DNA from: UBA4802 sp964509195
GTDB lineage: Bacteria; Spirochaetota; UBA4802; UB4802
Assembly: GCA_964509195.1 (NCBI GenBank)
Contig: CAZDWJ010000001.1
Span: 558,001 to 622,000, forward strand
Direction: 5' to 3'
DNA: 64,000 nt
The translations under genes were made by a program, and so were the position numbers. Under the pieces are notes generated by a model, which saw nothing but the letters and a program-made list of their open reading frames with translations, made no database searches and had not been told where the DNA came from. The number at the start of each line of letters is the position of its first letter. Position 1 is the stretch's first letter. Of this stretch, positions 34,624 through 43,550 are shown one piece after another.

Positions 34624-36417
34624 ATGGGCGGTCATACAGAAATACAGGTCAATGTTGAAAGTCACCAGTTAACCCAAACCCTTGCAAACCTCATTCAGCT
34701 GATTGAACAGATGGGCTGTGAGTATGAGCTGTACAAAATCAAGCTGGAAGAGATTGCCGAGCGATATTCACAGGGGAAAATTCATTTAGCAGTACTTGGG
34801 CAGTTTAAAAGAGGCAAAAGTTCATTGCTCAATGCACTGTTGGGAGCTCAACTTCTTCCCACTGCAGTGATTCCTCTCACATCAGTACCTACGTACATCC
34901 GATACAGTGAGCATCCGTATGTTCATGTGACATTTAGTGGCAACAAAGCAGGCGATACCCTGTCATCGGACAAACCACAGGAAATCCAGAAATTCCTTTC
35001 CATGTATGTATCCGAAGAAGCAAATCCCAACAATTCCTTAAATGTTGAAGGAGTCCAATTGTATTATAATGCTGAGATTTTAAAGAAAGGGGTAGTACTC
35101 ATTGACACTCCCGGAATTGGATCAACGCATCGCCATAATACTGAAGCAACGTTAAACTTTCTTCCACAATGCGATGCTGCCTTGTTTTTAATGTCTGCCG
35201 ACCCGCCAATTACTGAGGTTGAACTGGAATTTTTAAAGCAGGTAAACACAAAGGTCAATAAAATCTTTTTTATACTCAACAAAATTGATTACTTAAGCCC
35301 GGATGAACTGCTAGAGGTGCAGAAATTTATTATGCGGGTAATTCATGACAAAGCAGGAATAAAAGACGAAATTGCAATCTACCCGGTATCAGCAAAACAG
35401 GGCCTTGAAGCGAAAATTTCAAGTAGCTCATCACTGCTTTCTAAAAGCAGGCTTGATTACCTGGAAGATCATATTGTCAGCTTCATGTCACAAAAGAAAG
35501 AAAAAGTATTGCAGGCAAGTATACCCCGCAAAAGTTTTGATGTTCTGACTGATCTTGAGATTCAGCTGAGGCTTTCGCTTAGGGCATACACCATGCCTCA
35601 GGAGGAATTGCAAAATAAGCTTGTGCTGTTTGATGCAACAATACAGCATGCAGAGCAGCAGAAAACATTTTCAGGTGATATCTTAACAGGCGAGCGTAAG
35701 CGCTTGCTTGAGCTTTTAGAAGAGCAGGCAGAGAATTTACGTCAGAAAGGTCGGCGCTACCTTGAATCAGTAGCCAATAGCTGCCTTTTCGAAAAACACA
35801 CAGTTGATGAAAATGCCATAACTCAGGCACTTGCTGAAGCTATACCTGGTTTCTTTGAACATGAACTTGGCGAAATGTCACGCTTTTTCGATAACCATGT
35901 TGCACAGGTTATTGCAACACACCAGAAGCGTGCAAGTGAAATAATTGACTCAGTGAGAAAAGCTGCATCTGATTTGTTTGATATTCCCTATATACCGCAC
36001 ACCCCTATAACTGGCATGGAGGTTACAAAGGAGCCTTACTGGGTAATGCATCAGTGGCGCTATTCATTTATGGCAATTCCCGAAGAACTTGTTGATAAGC
36101 TGTTGCCAAAAAATATGAGGATTAAGCGAATCAAAAAGCGAATAGACCGGCAAATCCATGCGCTTGTCCTTAATAATGTGGAAAATTTGCGATGGGCTAC
36201 CGTACAGAATCTGGACTCAACATTTAGAACAATATCGTTAAGCATCGATGATCAATTTGCCCATGTTATTTCTATCACCCGTAAGGCTATCGAGGTAGCT
36301 TATGAAAAGAAAAGAAACTATACGCATGAGGTCGCAGGGCAGGTAGCCCACTTACAGCAGCTAATTTCTGCGCTTGAGGAACATAAAAAGAATATCGCAT
36401 CATTCATTAAAGAGTAA
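34624..36417 (+). CDS. Dynamin-like GTPase under fluoride riboswitch control
   Basis: 597 residues. GTPase motifs: G1 GQFKRGKSSLLNAL (about residues 59-72), G2 region TAVIPLTSVPT, G3 LIDTPGIGST, G4 LNKIDYL. A long helical region follows to the C-terminus with coiled-coil patterns, as in bacterial dynamin-like proteins and the dynamin_N family. These assemble on membranes in a GTP-dependent way; known roles include membrane fusion and surveillance under envelope stress. The start MGGHTEIQ follows CAGGAGGTT at seven bases. The gene is the only one downstream of the riboswitch. An inverted pair of the GAGCTATCGCC motif lies 50 bases after the stop. Confidence 0.92.
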   Translation: MGGHTEIQVNVESHQLTQTLANLIQLIEQMGCEYELYKIKLEEIAERYSQGKIHLAVLGQFKRGKSSLLNALLGAQLLPTAVIPLTSVPTYIRYSEHPYVHVTFSGNKAGDTLSSDKPQEIQKFLSMYVSEEANPNNSLNVEGVQLYYNAEILKKGVVLIDTPGIGSTHRHNTEATLNFLPQCDAALFLMSADPPITEVELEFLKQVNTKVNKIFFILNKIDYLSPDELLEVQKFIMRVIHDKAGIKDEIAIYPVSAKQGLEAKISSSSSLLSKSRLDYLEDHIVSFMSQKKEKVLQASIPRKSFDVLTDLEIQLRLSLRAYTMPQEELQNKLVLFDATIQHAEQQKTFSGDILTGERKRLLELLEEQAENLRQKGRRYLESVANSCLFEKHTVDENAITQALAEAIPGFFEHELGEMSRFFDNHVAQVIATHQKRASEIIDSVRKAASDLFDIPYIPHTPITGMEVTKEPYWVMHQWRYSFMAIPEELVDKLLPKNMRIKRIKKRIDRQIHALVLNNVENLRWATVQNLDSTFRTISLSIDDQFAHVISITRKAIEVAYEKKRNYTHEVAGQVAHLQQLISALEEHKKNIASFIKE

Positions 36418-36467
36418 AATATGTAATGGTGTGATAGTGTAAATAGTTAGGTTTACATACAAAATTT

Positions 36468-36514
36468 TGGCGATAGCTCTGGCAATCATAAATATTTTAA
36501 AGGAGCTATCGCCA
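36468..36514. terminator. Inverted pair of the GAGCTATCGCC motif, probable bidirectional terminator
   Basis: TGGCGATAGCTC (36468-36479) and GAGCTATCGCCA (36503-36514) form a perfect 12-bp stem with a 23-base loop between two convergent genes. No strong T-run follows. Each arm is a copy of the decamer repeated throughout the window. Confidence 0.65.
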
Positions 36515-36525
36515 GAATAATAACT

Positions 36526-36900
36526 TCATACCATTTTCTTTACAAGCATTTCTGCTTCTTTCCGCACGATTACATTTTCATGTGAAAGCATTTTTTTTAA
36601 AAACTCTTCTGCATCCTTGCCACCAATTGCAAAAAGAGCATCCAGTATTTCTTTCTGCATATAAGGGTCAGATGTTGTGCTGAACAATTTTTTCAGTGGT
36701 TTAATTGCTTTGGTACTCCGTATTTTGCCAAGAACTATAATTGAAATACTTACTGTTTCTGGAAGCGGATGCTTGAGTGCATGTATGAGCTTGTCCTCAA
36801 AACTGCGTGCGTCATAGGATTTTATGTAAGCACCACAGAATGGGCACAAAGTAGCATCCTGAGGGATTTCTTTAAAACAGTGCTGACAGAAAAATACCAT
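36526..36900 (-). CDS. Zinc-ribbon protein with HEAT-like repeats
   Basis: 124 residues. An N-terminal zinc ribbon (FCQHCFKEIPQDATLCPFCGAYI, two CxxC pairs) is followed by two to three short helical HEAT-type repeats (LGKIRSTKAIKPLKKLF, LDALFAIGGKDAEEFLKKML). Small proteins of this type serve as binding scaffolds; no function can be assigned. It is transcribed alone and converges on the dynamin gene. Confidence 0.75.
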   Translation of the reverse strand: MVFFCQHCFKEIPQDATLCPFCGAYIKSYDARSFEDKLIHALKHPLPETVSISIIVLGKIRSTKAIKPLKKLFSTTSDPYMQKEILDALFAIGGKDAEEFLKKMLSHENVIVRKEAEMLVKKMV

Positions 36901-37026
36901 AATATGGTAAAACCTGATTATTGAAGCAATGTCAAGAAGAAACTAATAAATTCAAGTTTTAATTGACAAATACAAATTAATATATATATAACAATATAAT
37001 GTTTATACAAAATAGGAGAATAAACT

Positions 37027-38709
37027 ATGAAATCACCATATGCATCAAAACCATGGTTAAAACATTATGATGCGGGTGTTCCTGCTACAATACAGTATCA
37101 CGAAACACCCTTACACAAAATGCTGGAAAACAGCGTGAAAGAGTTTCCGTATAATACTGCACTCATCTTTGAAGGGTACAGGGTAAATTATACTGAGCTT
37201 TTTGTTATGGTGAAAAAATTTGCTGCTTTTCTTAATTCACTTGGTGTAAAAAAAGGTGATGTGGTTGCTATTTTACTATCAAATATGATTCAGACAGTTG
37301 TTGCTTACTATGCTACCCTAAGCATAGGGGGCATTGTGGCAATGTGCAATCCCCTCTATAGTGACAGGGAGTTGGAATATCAGTTTAACGATTCAGGTGC
37401 AAAGGTTCTTGTGTGCCTTGACCTGCTTGCAAACCGTATGATAAAACTTAGATCTGTTACCGGAATACAGCATATTATTTATGCATCTATTGGCGACTAT
37501 CTCCCATTCCCAAAGAATATCCTCTTTCCGCTGGTTGCGCGTAAAAACAACATGAAAGCGGATGTGTATCCGGCTCCTGATGTGTATCATTTAAAATATT
37601 GCCTTAAGGTGTCAGAGCCAAATCCTCCACAGGTGGATATTAGCTTTGATGATGTTGTTGCCTATCAGTATACAGGTGGCACTACGGGAGTATCAAAGGG
37701 CGCAATCTTAACACACCGCAACTTAGGATGCATGGTGCAAATGTACGAGCAGTGGTTCAAGACTAACCGTGGCGAGGAGATTGCAATGGCTGCTCCGCCT
37801 ATCTTTCATGTATTGGGCATGTCGGCTGCAATGAATCTACCGCTGTATATGGGGTGGACGATAGTCCTTATACCAAAGCCGCAGCCAGAAAACCTACTTA
37901 AAGCAATCAGGCTTTACAGACCTACAATGTCCCCACTGGTGCCCACGATGTATGTTGGCATGCTACAGCACCCTGATTTAAAGAAAACCGATATGACCTG
38001 CTTCAAGCTTTTAACATCAGGTGGTGCGTCATTGCCTGTTGAAATATTGCAGGAGTTTAAGAAGCTTACCGGCGTTGAAATTAATGAAGGTTTTGGCATG
38101 ACCGAAACCTCACCGCAAACGCATCTTAATCCCTATAAGGGAAAGAAAAAGCCGGGAAGCATTGGTATTCCGTATCCTGACACCGAAGTAAAAATCGTTG
38201 ATCTTGAAACTGGTACCAAAGAAGTACCAGCAGGCAAACCGGGTGAGATGCTCTTCCGCGGTCCCCAGGTAACACAGGGATATCATAATAAACCTGAAGA
38301 AACAAAAAAAGCGTTTACTAAAGATGGATTTTTAAAATCTGGTGATATTGCCTATATGGACAAGGATGGTTATTTCTTTGTGGTGGACCGCAAAAAAGAT
38401 CTCATCATATCAGGTGGGTATAATATCTACCCGCGCGAGATTGAAGAAGTGCTCTACCAGCACGAAAAGATAGCAAAGTGCGCCGTTATTGGCATCCCTG
38501 ATGTAAAGCGTGGGGAGAATGTCAAAGCGTTTGTGGTACTTAAAACCGGGCAGAGTGCAACACCTGAAGAGTTACATGAGTTCTGTAAACCACGGCTTGC
38601 CAAATATAAATGGCCGGTTGAGATAGAGATACGGGATAGCCTCCCTGAATCAAATGTTGGCAAGATTCTTAAAAAAGAACTGCGCACTGAAATTGCAAAA
38701 AGGAAATAG
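37027..38709 (+). CDS. fadD: Long-chain acyl-CoA synthetase
   Basis: 560 residues of the FadD class. The ATP-binding motif is QYTGGTTGVSKGAILTHRN; then AMAAPPIFHVLGM, TSGGASLP, EGFGMTETSPQTHLNP, SGDIAYMDKDGYFFVVDRKKDLIISGGYNIYPREIEE, and the C-terminal catalytic lysine region LPESNVGKILKKELR. It activates fatty acids for beta-oxidation or lipid synthesis. TAGGAG precedes the ATG. It abuts the convergent prmA with no gap. Together with the acyl-CoA dehydrogenase and thioesterase in this window it points to fatty-acid metabolism. Confidence 0.94.
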   Translation: MKSPYASKPWLKHYDAGVPATIQYHETPLHKMLENSVKEFPYNTALIFEGYRVNYTELFVMVKKFAAFLNSLGVKKGDVVAILLSNMIQTVVAYYATLSIGGIVAMCNPLYSDRELEYQFNDSGAKVLVCLDLLANRMIKLRSVTGIQHIIYASIGDYLPFPKNILFPLVARKNNMKADVYPAPDVYHLKYCLKVSEPNPPQVDISFDDVVAYQYTGGTTGVSKGAILTHRNLGCMVQMYEQWFKTNRGEEIAMAAPPIFHVLGMSAAMNLPLYMGWTIVLIPKPQPENLLKAIRLYRPTMSPLVPTMYVGMLQHPDLKKTDMTCFKLLTSGGASLPVEILQEFKKLTGVEINEGFGMTETSPQTHLNPYKGKKKPGSIGIPYPDTEVKIVDLETGTKEVPAGKPGEMLFRGPQVTQGYHNKPEETKKAFTKDGFLKSGDIAYMDKDGYFFVVDRKKDLIISGGYNIYPREIEEVLYQHEKIAKCAVIGIPDVKRGENVKAFVVLKTGQSATPEELHEFCKPRLAKYKWPVEIEIRDSLPESNVGKILKKELRTEIAKRK

Positions 38710-39420
38710 CTAGGCTTTCAAAAATACTCCAGCAAACCAGCCTTGGCTGGTTTGCTCATCCTTTAGTATGCAGCCGTGAGGCCGAAAAGCTTCGATAACT
38801 TCATTTTTCCGTTCATCGATGATACCGCTTACAATGCAATACCCTTTGGGCTTAAGCAATGAACTCAACTTAGAAGCATTAGCCACTATAAGTGATGTCA
38901 TTAAGTTTGCGGTGATGATATCATACTGACGGCTTGGGTTAAAACTCTGTATGTTGGTGCAACTCAGGTGTATTTGGTATTTCCCTTCAACGTTTTTGCG
39001 TGCACAATCGTAGGCTTGCAGGCTTGTATCAAAAGCATCGATATCCTTCACGCCCATAACTGCTGCAGCTATCGCCAGTATCCCTGTGCCTGTGCCCACA
39101 TCAAGCAGGTGAACTTCTTCTATGTGGTTTTTTATACCGGTGTGCAGTGTTTCAGCAAGCAATCCTAAGCACATATAGGTGGTGGGATGTTTGCCATTAC
39201 CAAATGCAGTGATAGCAGGAAGGCTGAATTCGTAACGGATAACAGATTCGTGCAGGGATAGTACAAAATCTATAGCAATGGTGTTGCCCGCAACGTGTAT
39301 TTTAGCCCTGTCGCTGCCGTAGACTGCTTGCGGAACTATCGCCTCACATTGTTCGCTAATTGCATCAAAACATGAAAGTGATCCAAATGCAGTGGTGTCA
39401 CGATTAAACAACTGAAACAT
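38710..39420 (-). CDS. prmA: Ribosomal protein L11 methyltransferase-like (PrmA family)
   Basis: 236 residues, a little short for PrmA (about 290). The SAM domain reads LLDVGTGTGILAIAAAVMG, DAFDTSLQAYDCARKNV, ITANLMTSLIV and LKPKGYCIVSGIIDERKNEVIEAF; the FGNGKHPTTYMCL segment replaces the usual FGTGxHxTT. PrmA trimethylates lysines of L11. The N-terminal substrate-recognition domain is reduced, so a related protein target is possible. Confidence 0.82.
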   Translation of the reverse strand: MFQLFNRDTTAFGSLSCFDAISEQCEAIVPQAVYGSDRAKIHVAGNTIAIDFVLSLHESVIRYEFSLPAITAFGNGKHPTTYMCLGLLAETLHTGIKNHIEEVHLLDVGTGTGILAIAAAVMGVKDIDAFDTSLQAYDCARKNVEGKYQIHLSCTNIQSFNPSRQYDIITANLMTSLIVANASKLSSLLKPKGYCIVSGIIDERKNEVIEAFRPHGCILKDEQTSQGWFAGVFLKA

Positions 39421-40222
39421 AGAACAACCTCATAACGCCCATTGTATGGACATCATAGTGTGTATAGATAAATACATCAAGAATTTTGTGCGATAGTAAC
39501 TATGTAGCAGCTTATGCTTTAAACGTAAGCAGGGGACTGCAGTCTTGATATTTTTTGCTCCACCAAACTGAACTTTGCCACAGCTGCAGGAGAATAATTT
39601 TTCTTTGAGTGCAGTATCATTATGCACCATTCAATAGTTAATGCCATATGCGCCGCAATAGTTACAAGGAGAAAGAAGCAGGTTTTCATCATCAACCTTT
39701 AAGCTTTGTATATCCACTATATTCTTTGGTTCTTAGGGGATTATACTCTTAAAACGGTTCCAACTTCTGCATTGTCAAATTTAATGTAATGAGGCAACTG
39801 TAGAATACAACTGGTTTAATTAAAGCGTATCCAGAACGCTTTGCGCTTTGTGCCAAACTTAATTGTTGAAAGAGGATTTGCGGTGAACGTGTAATCACCT
39901 TTGTGTATATCTTTAAGAGTAAGGGAAAAGCTTTTATCTTCAAGTTATTCATGATATGGTGCAACATTGGTTAATGCAAATAGATCGGATATATTAATTG
40001 CTTCAAGGCGTGGATATCAAATGAAAAAAGTTAATTATAAAAGCTACTATACATGAGAGCAACAAGCACTTTTTTTAGTGTGCATTTTTTAGTTTTTTAT
40101 CAATTAAAATTCTTTTCATCTTCTATCATTGCATTTTCCAGGTTATGCAAAGATGTAATTTGTTACAATGATTATAGATTATCCATTACACTTAAAAAAG
40201 GCAAGCATTTGTAAAAAAATCC
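39421..40222. other. Gene-free region with decayed coding traces
   Basis: About 800 bases between prmA and the gntR promoter. Apart from the fragment at 39816-39944, short open frames here have no convincing composition or ribosome sites. The rest is AT-rich DNA in which I see no repeats or RNA. Confidence 0.5.
39816..39944 (-). pseudogene. Remnant of a 7TMR-DISM extracellular sensor domain
   Basis: A 42-codon open segment without start reads FSLTLKDIHKGDYTFTA then NPLSTIKFGTKRKAFWIRFN. This fits the start of the 7TMR-DISM extracellular 2 domain, whose hallmark is a 'nFGyT.s.yWlRF' strand pair. Stops on both sides and no further homology indicate a decayed gene. Assigned by memory of the family pattern only. 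Confidence 0.35.
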
Positions 40223-40249
40223 TTGACATTTCCCCCTCTTATACATAAT
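40223..40249 (+). promoter_or_regulatory. Promoter of the gntR/glycyl-radical operon
   Basis: TTGACA (40223-40228) with a -10 in TACATAATTT (CATAAT at 40244-40249, or TAATTT with a 17-base spacer). It lies directly beside the palindromic operator. Confidence 0.5.
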
Positions 40250-40250
40250 T

Positions 40251-40275
40251 TGGTTGGTGGTAATACCACCAACCA
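40251..40275. promoter_or_regulatory. FadR/GntR-type operator (perfect palindrome)
   Basis: TGGTTGGTGGTA, one base, TACCACCAACCA: a 12+1+12 exact palindrome. Its centre TGGTAATACCA fits the FadR-subfamily consensus TnGTnnnACnA. It sits between the promoter and the gntR ATG, so the encoded regulator probably represses its own operon here. Confidence 0.8.
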
Positions 40276-40287
40276 TAACGAGGTGCT

Positions 40288-41016
40288 ATGTTTTTAGAAC
40301 CGCTTAAAACCGATAGCCTTGTAGAAGCATTTGTGAAGCGCTTTGAAGAACTTATACTATCTGGTAAACTAACCATTGGACAAAAAATACCATCCGAACG
40401 TGAGCTTGCAAAAAAGTTAGGTGTCAGCCGCCCTGTGGTACATGAGGGCCTTATTATACTTGAACAAAAGGGATTAGTGTCTATTCGTCCCCGGCATGGA
40501 GTCACGGTAAATGATTATCGTATGCATGGGTCGCTTGCCATTTTGCAATCGCTTATTTCCTACAGCAGGGGGCAACTGGAACCGCATATTCTGGAAAGCT
40601 TGCTTGCAACACGTAAGCTCATTGAGCTTGAAACTGTGCGGTTGGCGGCTTTAAGCAGAACAGTTCAGCACCTGGAAGAATTCAGGGCGATAATTGCTAA
40701 GGAAAAATCGTTAGCACCATCGCAGACACAGGCAATCGTTGATGTTGACTTTAAATTCCACCATCTCACTGCGCTTGCAAGTGGCAACGTAGTGTATCCG
40801 CTGCTACTTAATTCTTTTAAACAGGTGTACACTAATCTCACATATCAGTTTTTTCTTGATCCACGTGTGGTTGAGTTTGTGTTTTCACATCATGAAAAAC
40901 TAACCGGAGCTATCGCCAAAAAGGATAGCAAAAAAGCAGTGACAATAATGAAGTCATTACTTGAACACGGGGAACAGCATTTGAAAGACTATATTCACCG
41001 TAGTAATAAAAATTAA
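40288..41016 (+). CDS. FadR-subfamily GntR transcriptional regulator
   Basis: 242 residues. An N-terminal winged helix (LTIGQKIPSERELAKKLGVSRPVVHEGLIILEQKGLVSIRPRHGVTVND) is followed by an all-helical FCD ligand domain with the metal-binding His pattern (VDVDFKFHHLTALASGN; FSHHEKLTGAI). FCD regulators usually sense carboxylates, often with a bound divalent metal. It precedes the glycyl radical enzyme by 23 bases. The operator just upstream supports control of the whole four-gene operon by the GRE substrate or product (inference). Confidence 0.93.
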   Translation: MFLEPLKTDSLVEAFVKRFEELILSGKLTIGQKIPSERELAKKLGVSRPVVHEGLIILEQKGLVSIRPRHGVTVNDYRMHGSLAILQSLISYSRGQLEPHILESLLATRKLIELETVRLAALSRTVQHLEEFRAIIAKEKSLAPSQTQAIVDVDFKFHHLTALASGNVVYPLLLNSFKQVYTNLTYQFFLDPRVVEFVFSHHEKLTGAIAKKDSKKAVTIMKSLLEHGEQHLKDYIHRSNKN

Positions 41017-41039
41017 TACATATTTTTCAAGGAGGCTTT

Positions 41040-43541
41040 ATGAGCCAAACATCACCACAACAAAAGTTAAAACAGCCAAAAAATCTATCACCGCGCATTC
41101 AGTGGTTACGGGACTACTATTTCAAAGGTGCTGAGAGAAAATGGAATAATGAGTATATAAGCTTTACCACCGGTACACCGTGGGATGCCCAATTTAATGA
41201 AATGAGTTTTTATATTGTACCTGAAACCTACACGCTTATGCAGACCATGTACCAGTCATACCGATTGGCAGCAAGGAAGGTTGATGTCCCTAAAGATTTT
41301 TATAATTGGAGTATCCCTGAACGACGAGCGTGGTTTAACAAAGAGGTAATGGTGCGCCATCTGCCACATGAAATATTGCCGGGCGATTTAATTGCTGGTG
41401 CACGGTTTAACATTCAGACATCCATGTGCCTCACAAAAAGCGAAATGAAAACGCGCACAAAACTGGTGATGGGGAAAAACGGTACACGTGCACAAATGAA
41501 GTGGTTTCACGATCACGGGTTTGGCAATGCGGGTGCAACCAGTGGTCACCTTATCCCTGATTATGCAAAGGTGCTGAAGATTGGATTTAAGGGAATATAC
41601 TCACAGATTGAAGGCTTTTACAATGAGCTATCGCCCAAAGAAAAAAAAGGAAAAAGAGGTACAGTACTGCGTGCCATGATGACTGCAGCAACCATGCCGC
41701 GTGATCTGGCTTCAGAGTATGCAAAAGAATGCAGATGCCTTGCAAAAGAGGAATCTGATGCTTCACGCAGGGAGGAACTTGTGCAGATGGCTGCCAATTT
41801 AGAGCGGGTGCCGTGGGAGCCAGCTACTACTTTCTGGGAAGCAGTGCAGGCGCTGTGGCTTGCACACATGCTTGTCATGAGCGATGAAAACTATCCAGGG
41901 CCTGGAGTGTCATTTGGTCGTATTGACCAGTACCTGTATCCGTACTGGCAGTATTCTCTGACAAAGGGAATGGATCGTGAGTTTGGCAAAGAAATTTTGA
42001 AATGCTTTTTTATACATTGCAACACCGCCTATGATGCAATGATACGCACCGGCAATCAGGGTATTACTTCAGGCTTTGGTCAGCTAGTTACGCTTGCTGG
42101 TGTAGGAAAAGATGGCAAGGATATGGCAAATGATCTTACCTTTGCGTTTTTAGAAGTCATTGATGAGATGTCGCCCATACTTGAGCCAAAACCAAATATC
42201 AGGCTACACCGCAAAAGCCCTGACATGCTGCTTGATAAAGTTGTTGACATGATTGCCAGCTGCCAGGGCGCACCGTTTTTGCTTAATTTTGATGAACGTT
42301 CCATGGCGGGAATGATGCGTGAAGCAAAGAAAGCTGGATTACAGCATTTAATCAACGAAGACAATGTACATGAGTACGCACCGGTAGGCTGTCTTGAAAA
42401 TACCATGGTAGGTAATGACCGCTCGGGTACCGTTGATAATAATCTTAACTTAGCAAAGGCTATTGAACTGGCCTTGAACAATGGCAAAGACTTCTTTGAT
42501 TTTATCGATCCTGTCACTGGTAAGGTAGAGCCGGTAAAACAGATTGGGCCAAAGACAGGCGATCCGCGAAAATTCAAAACATTTGACCAGTTCTGGAAGG
42601 CCTATGAAATTCAGACAAAGTTTATTATTAAAAAGATAGTTGAGCTGTATGAACAGTCCGAACGTATCCGCGCACTGTATCATCCCACACCGTACCTGTC
42701 ATGCCTTGTGAAAGGATGTGCTGAAAAGGGCAAAGATATTACTGAAGGTGCTGCTGAAATAAGTTTCACGACGCTTGAAGCGGTTACGTATGCAACCACG
42801 GTTGATTCTCTTCTTGCTGTCAAGTATATGGTGTATGACAAAAAAGTATGTACAATGGATGAGCTTGTAAAAGCGCTTAAGGCAAACTGGGAAGGCTATG
42901 AGTATTTACAGACCATTGCAAAAAATCGTGCACCAAAATACGGTAGAGATGACGATGAAGCCGATGCAATGGGTCTAAAAGTAATGGAATTGTGGACCGA
43001 AGAAACCTGGAAATATAAAACTACATCAACAGGCAGGCAATTCAGGCCTGGTATGCTTTCATGGAATTACTGGGTGGGTGATGGCTATATTCTGCCAGCA
43101 ACTCCTGATGGGCGAAAGAAAGGTCAGTTCTTATCCAATGCAATTTGCCCCGTCAATGGCGCTGATATTAATGGTCCAACAGCAAATGCTAACTCTGTGG
43201 GCAAGGTGTTAGGAGGTAAGGACAACACGGGTGATTATGCAGGATACGTGAATCTGCTTCCTAACGGTGCAAGCCATACTATTACGTTTAATCCTTCACT
43301 GCTTAAAGATCCTGAGCACAGGGATAAGTTTAAGGCATTTTTACGTGGCTATGCAATCAATGGCGGCACAGCACTACAGATTAATATATTAGATCCTGAG
43401 ATGCTTAAGGATGCTCAAAGACATCCACAGGACTATCGCCATCTGCTTGTTCGAGTAACAGGATACAACGCATACTTTGTTTCCATAGGGAAGGAATTAC
43501 AGGATGAGGTTATTGCACGCGTATCGCACAACAGATTTTAG
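41040..43541 (+). CDS. Glycyl radical enzyme (PFL-like; decarboxylase or dehydratase type)
   Basis: 833 residues. Radical site: Gly808 in RVTGYNAYF. Active-site Cys451 with Glu453 in EYAPVGCLENTMVGNDRSG. The C-x-E arrangement is found in dehydratase- and arylacetate-decarboxylase-type glycyl radical enzymes, not in pyruvate formate-lyase (Cys-Cys). The LENT-type context recalls 4-hydroxyphenylacetate decarboxylase as I remember it, but no small HpdC-type subunit is encoded here; single-subunit phenylacetate or indoleacetate decarboxylases or an unknown dehydratase are alternatives. AAGGAGG precedes the ATG. The activase gene starts 9 bases after the stop. Oxygen-sensitive, so it indicates anaerobic growth. 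Confidence 0.9.
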   Translation: MSQTSPQQKLKQPKNLSPRIQWLRDYYFKGAERKWNNEYISFTTGTPWDAQFNEMSFYIVPETYTLMQTMYQSYRLAARKVDVPKDFYNWSIPERRAWFNKEVMVRHLPHEILPGDLIAGARFNIQTSMCLTKSEMKTRTKLVMGKNGTRAQMKWFHDHGFGNAGATSGHLIPDYAKVLKIGFKGIYSQIEGFYNELSPKEKKGKRGTVLRAMMTAATMPRDLASEYAKECRCLAKEESDASRREELVQMAANLERVPWEPATTFWEAVQALWLAHMLVMSDENYPGPGVSFGRIDQYLYPYWQYSLTKGMDREFGKEILKCFFIHCNTAYDAMIRTGNQGITSGFGQLVTLAGVGKDGKDMANDLTFAFLEVIDEMSPILEPKPNIRLHRKSPDMLLDKVVDMIASCQGAPFLLNFDERSMAGMMREAKKAGLQHLINEDNVHEYAPVGCLENTMVGNDRSGTVDNNLNLAKAIELALNNGKDFFDFIDPVTGKVEPVKQIGPKTGDPRKFKTFDQFWKAYEIQTKFIIKKIVELYEQSERIRALYHPTPYLSCLVKGCAEKGKDITEGAAEISFTTLEAVTYATTVDSLLAVKYMVYDKKVCTMDELVKALKANWEGYEYLQTIAKNRAPKYGRDDDEADAMGLKVMELWTEETWKYKTTSTGRQFRPGMLSWNYWVGDGYILPATPDGRKKGQFLSNAICPVNGADINGPTANANSVGKVLGGKDNTGDYAGYVNLLPNGASHTITFNPSLLKDPEHRDKFKAFLRGYAINGGTALQINILDPEMLKDAQRHPQDYRHLLVRVTGYNAYFVSIGKELQDEVIARVSHNRF

Positions 43542-43550
43542 GAGATAGCA

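Noticed and set aside
34424..34672. 82-codon open frame across the riboswitch
   Set aside because: It crosses the fluoride aptamer and the start of the dynamin gene and has no ribosome site.
39430..39630. 66-codon minus-strand frame in the prmA-gntR gap
   Set aside because: No ribosome site, odd composition and no family pattern; treated as chance.
41040..43541. Assignment as pyruvate formate-lyase
   Set aside because: The active site has Cys-Leu-Glu instead of the Cys-Cys pair, and the activase carries two extra clusters.
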